Assembly: GCF_026619435.1 (NCBI RefSeq)
Contig: NZ_JAOVZQ010000002.1
Span: 72,241 to 136,240, forward strand
Source: Hoeflea ulvae
Lineage (GTDB): Bacteria > Pseudomonadota > Alphaproteobacteria > Rhizobiales > Rhizobiaceae
Direction: 5' to 3'
Length of the DNA stretch: 64,000 nucleotides
This document shows positions 27,690-36,806 of this stretch, piece by piece. A program made the translations under genes and the position numbers. The notes beneath the pieces are model-generated. The model saw nothing but the letters and a program-made list of their open reading frames with translations, did not search any database and had not been told where the DNA came from. Within the stretch, counting starts at the first letter, position 1, and every line of letters starts with the position of its first letter.

Positions 27690-30017
27690 CGCCGGTTCCT
27701 TCTCTTTCTAGGGTGACAAAACAGGGGGGATCAAAGGCGCGCACGGGCGGCAGGGCACCTGTCCATTTGCGCACGGCGACCCTGCTGACCTGGCCGGTAC
27801 AGCCCCGCGTCAATTGCGAGGTGCCCTTGTCGGGCGTAAGCACATTTGCCGAGCCATGCGCGCAGAAGACACGTGCCGTCCCTTCGGGATCCGGTTGGGG
27901 GTCGAACCAGGCTCCGGTTTGCAGGTGCGCGACGCCGGGCCGAACGCTCGGGGTAATCTCGACGCCTGCGAGGCAGGCGCCGCAATCGTTTTCCACGCGC
28001 GCAACGTCGCCATTTTTCAGTGAGAGCGCCGAGGCATCGGCCGGGTTCAACCGCAGCTTTTCGCGACCAGCCACCTTTGCCCGGCAAGAGGTTTCCCCGA
28101 AATCCAGCTGGCTGTGAAGCCGCGTCGAAGGCGCATTGGCAATCAGATGGAATGGGTATCGCGCATCGGGTGCGCGCAGATGCGGACGCCAAACGGGCAT
28201 GCCGGGCGCATCATCATAGCCGTAGGCGGCAATTTCCTGGCTGAAGATCTCGATCCTACCGCTGGGCGTGCCGAGAGGGCGGTCCACAGGCGCCTTGCGA
28301 AAGGCTTCGAGGAACCCGCCGCTGTCAGCCTCGCAGGGCAGATCGATCCACCCCCTGCGCCAGAACTCATCGAAATCCGGCGCATCAAGGCCCCGTTCCT
28401 CAAGCGCCTTGCGGGTCGGCTCATAAAGATGGCGCAGCCACTGGTCCGGCGAGCGGCCTTCGGTAAATCCTGCATGTTCTTCCGGTCCCATCGCTTCGGC
28501 CACGGCCGCCAGCGCCTCGTGGTCGGAACGCGCCTCGCCTCTCGGTTCGCACAACTGCTGCATCGCAAACAGACGCGGATCATTGCGGGTACCGCCAAAG
28601 TCCGAGCGTTCAAGCGAGAAGGAGATCGGCAAGACGATGTCGGCGGACTTCGCAGTGGCGGTCCAGGCCTGTTCCTGCACAACAAAGGTATCGACCCGAC
28701 CGATCGCCTGCGACAGACGATGGAGATCCTGATGGTGATGAAAGGGGTTCCCCCGGCCCACCACAGCAGGCGAATGTCCGGGAAGGTTCGCTCCTGTCCC
28801 ATGAAGCTGAACGGCGCCCCGGGATTGAGCAGCATGTCGGAAATCGATGCAACGGGTATCCACTCGGAACAGCTATTCTTCCCCTGCGGCATGACCGGTA
28901 TCGGAACCGCGACCTTCTGGCGTCCGGTATGGGCAAGCGACCCGAAGGCATAGGTGAATCCGCGACCGGGCAGACCGATCTGTCCGACCATCGACGCCAG
29001 AGCAAGGGCCGCCCAGAGCGGCTGCTCGCCGAACTCCGCGCGCTGAATCGCGTGCGCGACGGAAATCAGCGACTTTCGCCGAACGAGTTCGCGCGCGAGT
29101 GTCGCAATCGTTTCGGCGGAAATGCCGGTGATTGCCTCCGCCCATGCCGGCGTTTTCGGGCCACCGTCGGTGGCGCCGACCAGGTACTCGCGGAATCGCT
29201 CATAGCCCACGCAATGGGTTTTCAGGAACTTCGTGTCGGCAAGACCTTCATCCTGCAACACGAAAGCCATCGCCAGGATGAGCGCGGTGTCCGTGCCCGG
29301 CCGTATCGGATGCCACACGGTGCCGATGTCGGCCGGCATGTCGTCGCAAATGGGCGAGACCAGGTGAAACACCCCGCCGCGGGCCGATATCCGGCGCATG
29401 GCATCATGTTCGATATGATCGCTGACGCCGCCATTGCCGATGGCCGAGTTGCGCGGCGGCATGCCGCCGAAACTGACGATGAGTTCTGTTTCTGCCACAA
29501 CCTGTTTCCAGGAAACGGTGTTTCGCGAGATCTCGCCGAAGCTGCCGATCAGTCTAGGCAGCAACGGCGCGGACGCACCGGCGCTATAGCTGCTCACCCC
29601 GGTGACATAGCCCCCGAACACGCTGTTGAGAAACCGGTGGATCTGGCTCTGGGCATGGTGGAAGCGCCCCGCGCTGGCCCAGCCATAAGATCCGCCATAC
29701 ACGCTCGCCGCGCCGAAGTCGGCTCGCACGCGCTTCACCTCACCCGCCAGCAGTTCGGAGGCTTTTTCCCAGCTCACCTCGACGAAGGGCTCACCGATCG
29801 GGCGCGGGCGCGGACCCGGGCCGTACCGGAGCCAGCTTTCCCGGATCGCCGGCCGGAGCACACGCGCGGGATGATCCAGGGCGTTGCGATAGTTTTGCAG
29901 CATCGGATTTGGTGCGCGATCGCCCTCGTGCGGCGTAAGCTTCAGCCCATCGCGGTCTTTCCGTGCGTAGAATGCGCCCCAGTGGCTGGAGTGGATGACA
30001 TCGCGTGACATGGTCAT
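27682..30017 (-). pseudogene. Molybdopterin oxidoreductase, BisC/TorA/DMSO reductase type, frameshifted
   Basis: bis-MGD molybdoenzyme related to biotin sulfoxide, TMAO and DMSO reductases, about 777 aa if joined. There is no Tat signal and no N-terminal cluster cysteines, so it is probably cytosolic. The first part has YGGSYGWASAGRFHHAQSQ (Mo-ligand Ser region, about 108-126) and runs to LLWWAGG. The C-terminal part, from NPFHHHQDLHRL through the MGD-binding domain to the stop at 27682, is in another frame. One extra G in the G5 run (plus-strand 28750-28754) restores the frame. The ATG at 30017 overlaps the ATPase stop (ATGA). Substrate is probably an N- or S-oxide entering by the neighbouring transporter. 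Confidence 0.88.
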
Positions 30018-30991
30018 GCCTCCACCGGCGGAAGCGATTCCGCGTGGTGGCAGGCGACAAGCCGCCCCATCACCGGTCGCAACACGGGCGTTTCCGAGCG
30101 GCATCGCTCTGTTACAAAGGGACATCGGGGATGAAACCGGCATCCGCTGGGCGGATCGAGCGGTGAAGGCGGCTCGCCTTCCAAAACTTGGGAACTGGCC
30201 ACCCATTCCGGATCCGGCACTGGCGACACGCTGCGTAGCAGCCGGGTATAAGGATGAGCCGGCGCGTCGAAGACCGCCCGCGTGGCCCCGCTCTCGATCA
30301 CCTGCCCCAGATACATCACGGCGGTCCGCTCACAGAAGTGACGGACAACGCCGAGATCGTGGGAAATGAAAACGAAGGCTATGTTCCGTTCCTTTTTCAG
30401 GCGCGCCATCAGGTTGAGAATTTGGGCCTGAACCGAAACATCAAGCGCCGAGACCGGCTCGTCGGCGATGATCATGCTGGGTGAAAGAACGAGAGCCCGG
30501 GCGATGCCGATCCGTTGCTTCTGGCCGCCAGAGAACTCGTGAGGGAAACGGCTGGCGGCTTCCGGCGGCAGACCGACTTCGCTCAACGCGCTGTGCACGA
30601 GCCCATTGATGGCTGCACCCGAAGCGATCTTGTGCACGCGGATAGCTTCCGCGAGCGCGTCGCCGATGCGCATCCGGGGCGACAGCGACGCCGCAGGATC
30701 CTGGAAGATCATCTGCAGTTTGGGACGCAGATGCCGCAACTGGCGCACAGCCATTTGGGAAATGTCGGTTCCGTTGAAAACCACTGTGCCGCCGCTGGGC
30801 TTGACCAGCCGCAGAATTGCACGCGCGACCGTGGACTTTCCGCAGCCGCTCTCGCCGACGATGCCGAGCGCCTCGCCTTCGTCGACTTTGAAACTCACCC
30901 CATCCACGGCCTTCAGCGGATAGGTCCTCGGCACGGGCCAGCCCCTGCGGATTGAATAGGTCACACGCAGGTCATCGACACTAAGAAGCAT
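30014..30991 (-). CDS. Peptide/nickel-type ABC transporter ATP-binding protein (DppF/OppF family)
   Basis: ATPase, 325 aa from the ATG at 30991, which has GGAGG five bases upstream; the open frame extends much further but overlaps dppD-like sequence. Walker A is GESGCGKST, signature SGGQKQRIGIARALV, Walker B MIIADEPVSALDVS, H-loop SHDLGVV. The C-terminal oligopeptide/dipeptide transporter domain contains the CxxRCPF-type cysteine cluster (GCRFHPRCPFVTERC). It overlaps the preceding ATPase by 11 bp. Confidence 0.93.
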   Translation of the reverse strand: MLLSVDDLRVTYSIRRGWPVPRTYPLKAVDGVSFKVDEGEALGIVGESGCGKSTVARAILRLVKPSGGTVVFNGTDISQMAVRQLRHLRPKLQMIFQDPAASLSPRMRIGDALAEAIRVHKIASGAAINGLVHSALSEVGLPPEAASRFPHEFSGGQKQRIGIARALVLSPSMIIADEPVSALDVSVQAQILNLMARLKKERNIAFVFISHDLGVVRHFCERTAVMYLGQVIESGATRAVFDAPAHPYTRLLRSVSPVPDPEWVASSQVLEGEPPSPLDPPSGCRFHPRCPFVTERCRSETPVLRPVMGRLVACHHAESLPPVEA

Positions 30992-31964
30992 TGTCGCCTC
31001 CATTGACGTGCAGCCAGCAGCGGACAGTATGGTCCGGCGTGCCTTCCAGCGTGACCGGCGGCGGCATCTTGTGGCATATCTCCATCGCATGCGGACACCT
31101 GTCCATGAACCGGCATCCATCCGGCATGCTCGGAAGGGATGGCACCCTTCCCGGAATCGAGGCCAGTTCCGACAAATCCCGGTCGACCCTGGGCAAACTG
31201 GCGAGAAGCGCGCGGGAATAGGGGTGCGCGGGACGGCGGAAAAGCTCCTGGACGGACGCGGATTCAACCAGATCGCCGCCATACATCACGACGACGCGGT
31301 CAGCGTGACCGGCCACGATCCCCAGATTGTGGGTGATGAGCAGCATGCCCATCTTTCCCTCGCCCTGCAAAAGATCGAGAAGATCGAGAATCTGGCGCTG
31401 TACGGTCACATCGAGCGCCGTTGTCGGTTCGTCCGCAATCAGCAGACGGGGGTGACATGCGATCGCCAGCGCAATTACCACACGCTGGCGCATGCCGCCG
31501 GAGAACTCGTGCGGATAGGAATTGTACCGGCTGGCGGCAGACGGGATCCGCACTTTCTCCATCAAGGCAATCGCTGCGGTTCGAGCTTCGCGCTTGCCCA
31601 TACCGAGGTGATCACGCAGCGGCTCGGCGATCTGCTCGCCGACGCTCAGGACAGGGTTAAGCGCCGTCATTGGCTCCTGGAACACCATGCCGATCCTTGC
31701 GCCTCGGATCTTCTCCATCCGGACTTCCGGCAGTGCTTCGATCGCGACGGAATCGAGGATAACGCGGCCTTCGGTGATCGCGGCGACGGAGGGAAGAAGT
31801 CCCATGATAGACATGGCGAGCAGGCTCTTGCCGCAACCGCTTTCGCCGACGATTGCAAGGGTTTCCCCGTCAGCGACCTCAAACGAGATTTCTCGCAAGG
31901 CGTGGCAATCACGTTCGTCGAGCCGAAGCGTGGTGCGAAGGTTTTCGACACTGAGCACACTCAT
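30981..31964 (-). CDS. Peptide/nickel-type ABC transporter ATP-binding protein (DppD/OppD family)
   Basis: ATPase, 327 aa. Walker A is GESGCGKSL, signature [15 protein letters not shown], Walker [16 protein letters not shown]-loop THNLGIV, and a C-terminal cysteine cluster ([15 protein letters not shown]) as in OppD/DppD. The start overlaps the stop of the permease gene (ATGA). Together with the DppF-like protein it forms the heterodimeric motor. Confidence 0.94.
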   Translation of the reverse strand: MSVLSVENLRTTLRLDERDCHALREISFEVADGETLAIVGESGCGKSLLAMSIMGLLPSVAAITEGRVILDSVAIEALPEVRMEKIRGARIGMVFQEPMTALNPVLSVGEQIAEPLRDHLGMGKREARTAAIALMEKVRIPSAASRYNSYPHEFSGGMRQRVVIALAIACHPRLLIADEPTTALDVTVQRQILDLLDLLQGEGKMGMLLITHNLGIVAGHADRVVVMYGGDLVESASVQELFRRPAHPYSRALLASLPRVDRDLSELASIPGRVPSLPSMPDGCRFMDRCPHAMEICHKMPPPVTLEGTPDHTVRCWLHVNGGDNAS

Positions 31965-32815
31965 GCCGACGCCCTCGGATCATTGGCATCTCGAAGCCCG
32001 TCACCCACCAGGTTGAGACCGATCATCACCACGAGGATGGCGACCGAAGGCCAGATGGCGAGCCCTGGATAATCCAGGAGGTTGTCAAATCCCTCGCGCA
32101 CCAGACCACCCAGGGTCGCCGCCGGCGGTGGAGCCCCGAGGCCGATAAAGGCCAGCGAGCTTTCGGTGCGCACGGCGGTCGCAAGCCAGAGCGTTGCGAC
32201 AATGATCATGTCATCGAGCGTTTCAGGCAGGATATGACGGAACACGATGCGCGAGTCCGAATAGCCCAGCACCCGGCAGGCATCGATGTAGTCGCGGTCC
32301 CGCAGGGCAAGGGCAGCCGAGCGCGCCATCCGGTAAAAAGCCGGAAAGGCGGTGATCGCAATGGCGATGATCAGATTGGTGATCCCCGGACCCAACAGCG
32401 CGACAATGATAATGCCGGCCACCATTTGCGGAAAACTCATCAGCAGATCGTTGGCGGCCGAAATCCAGCGATCAATGCGGCCCCCGTAATAGCCCGACAG
32501 GATGCCGACGGCGGTGCCCGCCACCATCGCCAGCACGGTCGACGCGAGAGCTGTCCAGAGTGTGATCCGCAATCCGTAGAGTATGCGTGAAAAGGTGTCG
32601 CGGCCGAACCGGTCGGTGCCCAGCCAGTAGTCTGCCGATGGCGGACGGAAACGCGCCAGCATCGACTGGGCATAAGGGTCATGCGGCGCGATGAACGGCG
32701 CGAACACGGCTGCCAGGAGCACGATGATCATGATCGTGGCGCCGATGCAGATGGCGATCCAGCCGGGGCTGCGGGACTTGCGAGCGGGGTGAGTGGCGCT
32801 GGTCATGTCGGTCAT
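31961..32815 (-). CDS. Peptide/nickel-type ABC transporter permease (DppC/OppC family)
   Basis: Permease, 284 aa from the ATG at 32815, which forms an ATGA overlap with the DppB-like stop; the longer upstream frame is a shadow of that gene. The N-terminal DppC domain (FAPFIAPHDPYAQ) and the DYWLGTDRFGRDTFSRILYG motif are diagnostic. The EAA loop appears as DACRVLGYSDSRIVFRHILP. Confidence 0.93.
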   Translation of the reverse strand: MTDMTSATHPARKSRSPGWIAICIGATIMIIVLLAAVFAPFIAPHDPYAQSMLARFRPPSADYWLGTDRFGRDTFSRILYGLRITLWTALASTVLAMVAGTAVGILSGYYGGRIDRWISAANDLLMSFPQMVAGIIIVALLGPGITNLIIAIAITAFPAFYRMARSAALALRDRDYIDACRVLGYSDSRIVFRHILPETLDDMIIVATLWLATAVRTESSLAFIGLGAPPPAATLGGLVREGFDNLLDYPGLAIWPSVAILVVMIGLNLVGDGLRDANDPRASA

Positions 32816-33756
32816 CCGGTCTTCACCCTCGGATCGGCAAACCTGTAGCAAAGGTCGGTCAATGCATTGACCAGCACAACCAGGATCGCATAGGCCACGA
32901 CCAGTCCCTGCAACAACGTGTAGTCGCGCCGCTCCAGCGCCCCGATCACCAGCTTGCCAAGGCCCGGCCTGTTGAAGACGATCTCGGTCAGGACCGAGTT
33001 GCCGATCAGAACGCTGAAATAGAGCCCCGTGAAGGTTACGACGGCGAGCAGGACATTGCGCAGGGCATGCTTCCAGACGATGCGGCTGGCGGGGACGCCC
33101 TTGGCCTTGGCTGTCCGGATGAAATCCGCCCGCATGATGTTCATCATGCCGCCGCGGGTGACGCGCGCTACATAGGCCATCATCACCAGCCCCAGATTGA
33201 GCGCAGGCAAGGCCAGCGACATCAGCCTGCCCATCGGATCGGAAAATGGTTTGCCTGACGAAATCACCGGAAACCACCCCAGCCAAACGGAAAAAACCAG
33301 CAGCATCATTACGGCAGAGACGAAGGCTGGAAAGGACAGCCCGCCAAGCGTGAAAATCCGAACCGCCCAGTCGACCCATCCCCCGTTGGACCGGGCCGCG
33401 ATGACGCCGAGCGGCACGCCCAGCGTGACGCCCACGAACACGCCCGCCAGAGACAGTTCCAGGGTATAGGGAAGGACCTCGAGGATGGAGGTCAGAACCG
33501 GACGGTTGGAGATCATCGACGCGCCGAGGTCACCCCGGGCGAGTTGTGAAAGGAAGGCGAGATATTGCTGCCAGATCGGCAGGTCGAGACCGGTGGCCTG
33601 GTGAAACCGCGCGATCGCCTCGGGCGTGGCCTGATCACCCAGGATGATCAGGGCCGGATCGCCCGGGACGATGCGCACCAACACAAAGGCCAGAGTCAGG
33701 ACTGCGATAAGCGTCGGTATCAGTGTCAGAAGCCGCTGGCCGACATAGCGAAGCAT
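32812..33756 (-). CDS. Peptide/nickel-type ABC transporter permease (DppB/OppB family)
   Basis: Permease, 314 aa from the ATG at 33756. It opens with the typical MLRYVGQRLLTLIPTL helix and VRIVPGDPA, and has the EAA loop FIRTAKAKGVPASRIVWKHA. The C-terminal VFNRPGLGKL motif is family-specific. It starts 21 bp after the binding-protein stop; the weak AGGCGAG site may limit permease level relative to the receptor. Confidence 0.93.
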   Translation of the reverse strand: MLRYVGQRLLTLIPTLIAVLTLAFVLVRIVPGDPALIILGDQATPEAIARFHQATGLDLPIWQQYLAFLSQLARGDLGASMISNRPVLTSILEVLPYTLELSLAGVFVGVTLGVPLGVIAARSNGGWVDWAVRIFTLGGLSFPAFVSAVMMLLVFSVWLGWFPVISSGKPFSDPMGRLMSLALPALNLGLVMMAYVARVTRGGMMNIMRADFIRTAKAKGVPASRIVWKHALRNVLLAVVTFTGLYFSVLIGNSVLTEIVFNRPGLGKLVIGALERRDYTLLQGLVVAYAILVVLVNALTDLCYRFADPRVKTG

Positions 33757-33776
33757 GATCTCGCCTTTCGCTTGGG

Positions 33777-35330
33777 TTACTTGAGTTCGGTCAGTTCTGT
33801 GACCACCGGTCCGAGATGCATCTCTGCCTGCAACTCGTAGCCCCAGTCCACATTGCTGCGCCGTCCGTAGGCGATCAGCTGCTCGTACAGCGGCACGGCG
33901 CAGATGTTCTCGATGATCTTCTTCTGCGCGGATGCCCAGAGTTCCTTCTGTCTGGCCGGATCCGTTTCCGAGCGTGCGCTGACGATTTCCTCGTCCGCCA
34001 CGTCGCAATGGGAGAAGTTGATCGACGCCGTGGGGGTGCCAACAATGGAATCCGAGTGGAAGAACTGGCTCAGAAACACATCGGCGACCGGGAAGCGCGC
34101 GGCCGAGTAGTACACAATCTGAGAGCGGTCCTCGCGGATCTGCGCGTGGAATGTCTGGTGATCGACCACATCAAGCTGCAGATCGATACCCGCAAGCGCC
34201 AACTGGGCTTGCGCCACCTGGGCCACGCCCAGCATGGTGGGAAGCGACGTCTGCACCATCTTCAGCGAAATCCCGTCCGCAAACCCGGCATCGGCCAGCA
34301 TCTTGGCAGCCGCCTCGGCATTGCCTTCGCCGTAAATGGGGGTTGAGTTGTCCCAGCCCAGGTTGCCATTGGGTATGACCGAACCCGCTGGCTGCGCCAG
34401 GCTTTCCCCGATGAACTGGATGTACTCCTCACGATTGAGAGCCGTGGCAACGGCACGTCTGACCTCGATGTTGTCAAGCGGCGCCGAACTTGTGTTGAGG
34501 TGGAACTGCTGCAGTTCGGCCGGCCGCATGATGTCGACGACCAAACCCTCAGCCCCCTTGATGGAGTTGATCCATTCCTGATCCTGACGCCCATAGGAAA
34601 CGTCAAGCTCTCCGGCCTTCAGAGCCAGGTCCCGGGAGGAGTCGGACGGAATGTAGCGGAACTCGATGCCGTCAAGCTTGGGCGCGCCCCGGAAATAGTC
34701 CGGGTTCGCGACGAACGTCACCCGTTCCTGCGGGACGTATTCTTCCACCATGAACGGTCCGGTGCCGACCGGCTGAGTTGCGAAGTCGGCGCCGCGTTCC
34801 TCGGCCGCCTTCTTCGAGACGATGTTGCCGCCGTGGTAATTGGCCACCAGGCCCAGCAAGGATGGCACCGGCTGCTTGAGGGTAATCTGCACCGTCATCG
34901 GATCCACCGCCTCGATCTTGTCGATCGCGCGATAATCGGAGGAGAAGGCCGAAGTGTCGGGATTGGCGCTTCGGTCGAGCGAGTACACCACGTCATCAGC
35001 TGTCACTTCGCCGAAACCATGATGAAACTTGACGCCCTCGCGCAACTTGAAGGTCCAGACCAGTCCGTCGTCGCTGCTTTCCCAGCTTTCTGCCAGATCA
35101 GGCTCCAGGGCGCCGATATCGTCGGAGCCGGGCTTGAAACGAACAAGTCCGTTGAACAGCCAGCCGGTGATCGGCTTGTCGGGCGTGGTGGTCGCGCGAT
35201 GCGGGTCCATCGTGCCCAGATCCTGGGCAGCCATTCCGTATCTCAATGTGCCTTCCGCGAAGGACGGCTGGGCAGCGGCCAGTCCCATTGCCGTTGTGAG
35301 CAGCATGAGCGCTAGTCTTGTTCTTTTCAT
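33777..35330 (-). CDS. Peptide/nickel-type ABC transporter substrate-binding protein
   Basis: SBP_bac_5 family receptor, 517 aa from the ATG at 35330, with a signal peptide (AAAQPSFA cleavage near 25). Motifs are GTMDPHRATTTPD, LAESWESSDDGLVWTFKLREGVKFHHG and GTGPFMVEEYVPQE. These receptors bind peptides, glutathione, nickel chelates, opines or other amines. First gene of the nine-gene operon that continues to RidA; it faces a divergent LysR gene across about 175 bp. Confidence 0.93.
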   Translation of the reverse strand: MKRTRLALMLLTTAMGLAAAQPSFAEGTLRYGMAAQDLGTMDPHRATTTPDKPITGWLFNGLVRFKPGSDDIGALEPDLAESWESSDDGLVWTFKLREGVKFHHGFGEVTADDVVYSLDRSANPDTSAFSSDYRAIDKIEAVDPMTVQITLKQPVPSLLGLVANYHGGNIVSKKAAEERGADFATQPVGTGPFMVEEYVPQERVTFVANPDYFRGAPKLDGIEFRYIPSDSSRDLALKAGELDVSYGRQDQEWINSIKGAEGLVVDIMRPAELQQFHLNTSSAPLDNIEVRRAVATALNREEYIQFIGESLAQPAGSVIPNGNLGWDNSTPIYGEGNAEAAAKMLADAGFADGISLKMVQTSLPTMLGVAQVAQAQLALAGIDLQLDVVDHQTFHAQIREDRSQIVYYSAARFPVADVFLSQFFHSDSIVGTPTASINFSHCDVADEEIVSARSETDPARQKELWASAQKKIIENICAVPLYEQLIAYGRRSNVDWGYELQAEMHLGPVVTELTELK

Positions 35331-35505
35331 TGCTTTAACCTCCGAATTTGGGCTGATTTCTGAATGCCGCGCGGTGCGCGGGATGCGCTGTTCGACCTCG
35401 GTCTTCTTCTGTCGGAAAACCTCCAAGGTGGTATAGATGAGCAGCTAGCCAGTGTGCTAAGCCTAAGTCAAATATCATTATCTGAAGGTTGCATCCGGAA
35501 AAGTT

Positions 35506-36423
35506 ATGCTGAGCCAACGGTCGCTGGAAGTTTTTCGTGAAGTCATGCTGTACGGCTCGCTCATCGGCGCAGCCCAGCGGCTGCGAATCTCGCAACCTGC
35601 GGTGTCGCGCCATATTCGCGAACTTGAATTGCAGACCGGGCTCACGCTTTTCCAGCGCGGGGGAAATCGGGCAACCCCGACCAAACAGGCTTTTGGCCTT
35701 CTCGCCGAGGTTGATCGTGCCTTTATCGGCCTGCGGGAAATAGAGGCGCAGGTAGCCAGGATTGCCAGCGGCGAAATCGACGCGGTCACGGTCGCTGCGA
35801 TGCCGGTGATCGCGACCACGATGCTGCCCGAAATTGTCGCAAAGCTCACGAGCGATTTCAGCGACACAAGTGTCGATCTGCAGTCCGCCCACAGCAATCA
35901 CATCATTCCGCGTGTTCGCGGCGGGTCCTACGCTCTCGGGCTGGTCTCGCTTCGCCAGCCGACGGTGGGCGCGCGCGTGATGTGGCGCGACCGTTTCCCC
36001 TATTACTGCCTCCTGCCCGTCAATGACCCCTTGAGCGACAAGCAGTGCATCCGCCCGGGCGATCTGGCCGGACGCCATCTGATCGGTTATGCGGAAACCT
36101 CCGTATCGGGTCTGATGCTTGACCGGGCCCTTTCAAGCGTCTCGCCCCCTCCTGTGGTGCGCCTGCGCGTCCATCTGAGCAAGAGCACCTGGGCGCTGGT
36201 GGAAAGAGGCTGCGGAATAGCCATCGTGGATTCGTTCGCCGCGCATGTTCATCGCTTGCGCGGAGGGATCGTGCGGCGGTTCGACACGGAGACGGAATTT
36301 GAACTCACGCTCGTCGTTTCGGAAACCGGCCAAAAGAGCGACTATGTCGATCGTTTCATCGAAACCCTCAAAACTGTAAGCGACCACTACAAGTCAGACG
36401 AGTTCCTGGGTGGTCAAGCCTGA
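35506..36423 (+). CDS. LysR family transcriptional regulator
   Basis: 305 aa, N-terminal wHTH (LIGAAQRLRISQPAVSRHIRELE, about 17-40) and a LysR substrate-binding domain; the end (ERGCGIAIVDSFAAHVH) resembles the OccR/NocR branch that responds to opines. Divergent from the peptide-type transporter and amine-oxidation operon, so it is the likely activator. An OccR-like regulator, DAO flavoprotein and SBP_bac_5 transporter together hint at an amino-acid derivative or opine-like substrate, which is inference only. Confidence 0.92.
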   Translation: MLSQRSLEVFREVMLYGSLIGAAQRLRISQPAVSRHIRELELQTGLTLFQRGGNRATPTKQAFGLLAEVDRAFIGLREIEAQVARIASGEIDAVTVAAMPVIATTMLPEIVAKLTSDFSDTSVDLQSAHSNHIIPRVRGGSYALGLVSLRQPTVGARVMWRDRFPYYCLLPVNDPLSDKQCIRPGDLAGRHLIGYAETSVSGLMLDRALSSVSPPPVVRLRVHLSKSTWALVERGCGIAIVDSFAAHVHRLRGGIVRRFDTETEFELTLVVSETGQKSDYVDRFIETLKTVSDHYKSDEFLGGQA

Positions 36424-36519
36424 TGGACGTGGAGACCGGTCGGCAGCCAGACAAATCACGAGGCAATTGTGGCCTGCGATCTAGAAGACCGCCTCCGCGA
36501 CAGGACGCGACGTTCGCCC

Positions 36520-36799
36520 AAACCAATTCGCATCTGTAGGACGAAGTATCTCAATAGCCGGATAGCAGGACCATCGGCATATCAAGCTCCGGGTCCGCTC
36601 AATGCTCGGCGTCAAGTCGATAGCGAGCGCCCGGGCCATACTCGTCAGCATCGAAATGGTTCATATGATGCGCAAGCGGCAGGCGAGGTTTGCCTATAAT
36701 CCGCGCCCGTCAATCGCTGAGCAATTCGAAATCCGGGCCGCTTGATGGTCAGCTCGCAAGCGTCCCATCGAGGCCAGAATGACGGTTTGCGACAGAACC
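36520..36799 (+). mobile_element. Remnant of an IS6-family transposase with degenerate terminal repeat
   Basis: Conceptual translation of 36520-36745 matches the C-terminus of IS6-type DDE transposases: PIRICRTKYLNSRI, then a 2-nt deletion near 36565, QDHRHIKLRVRSMLGVKSIAS (read as two adjacent pieces), EMVHMMRKRQARFAYNPRPS and AEQFEIRAA with a TGA at 36743-36745. The rest of the transposase is missing. At 36785-36799 GTTTGCGACAGAACC resembles the right inverted repeat of IS6 elements (GTTTGCAACAGTGCC from memory, 12 of 15 bases). It ends a few bases before the stop of the next aldehyde dehydrogenase. No left end was seen. Confidence 0.75.
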
Positions 36800-36806
36800 A
36801 GGCCCT

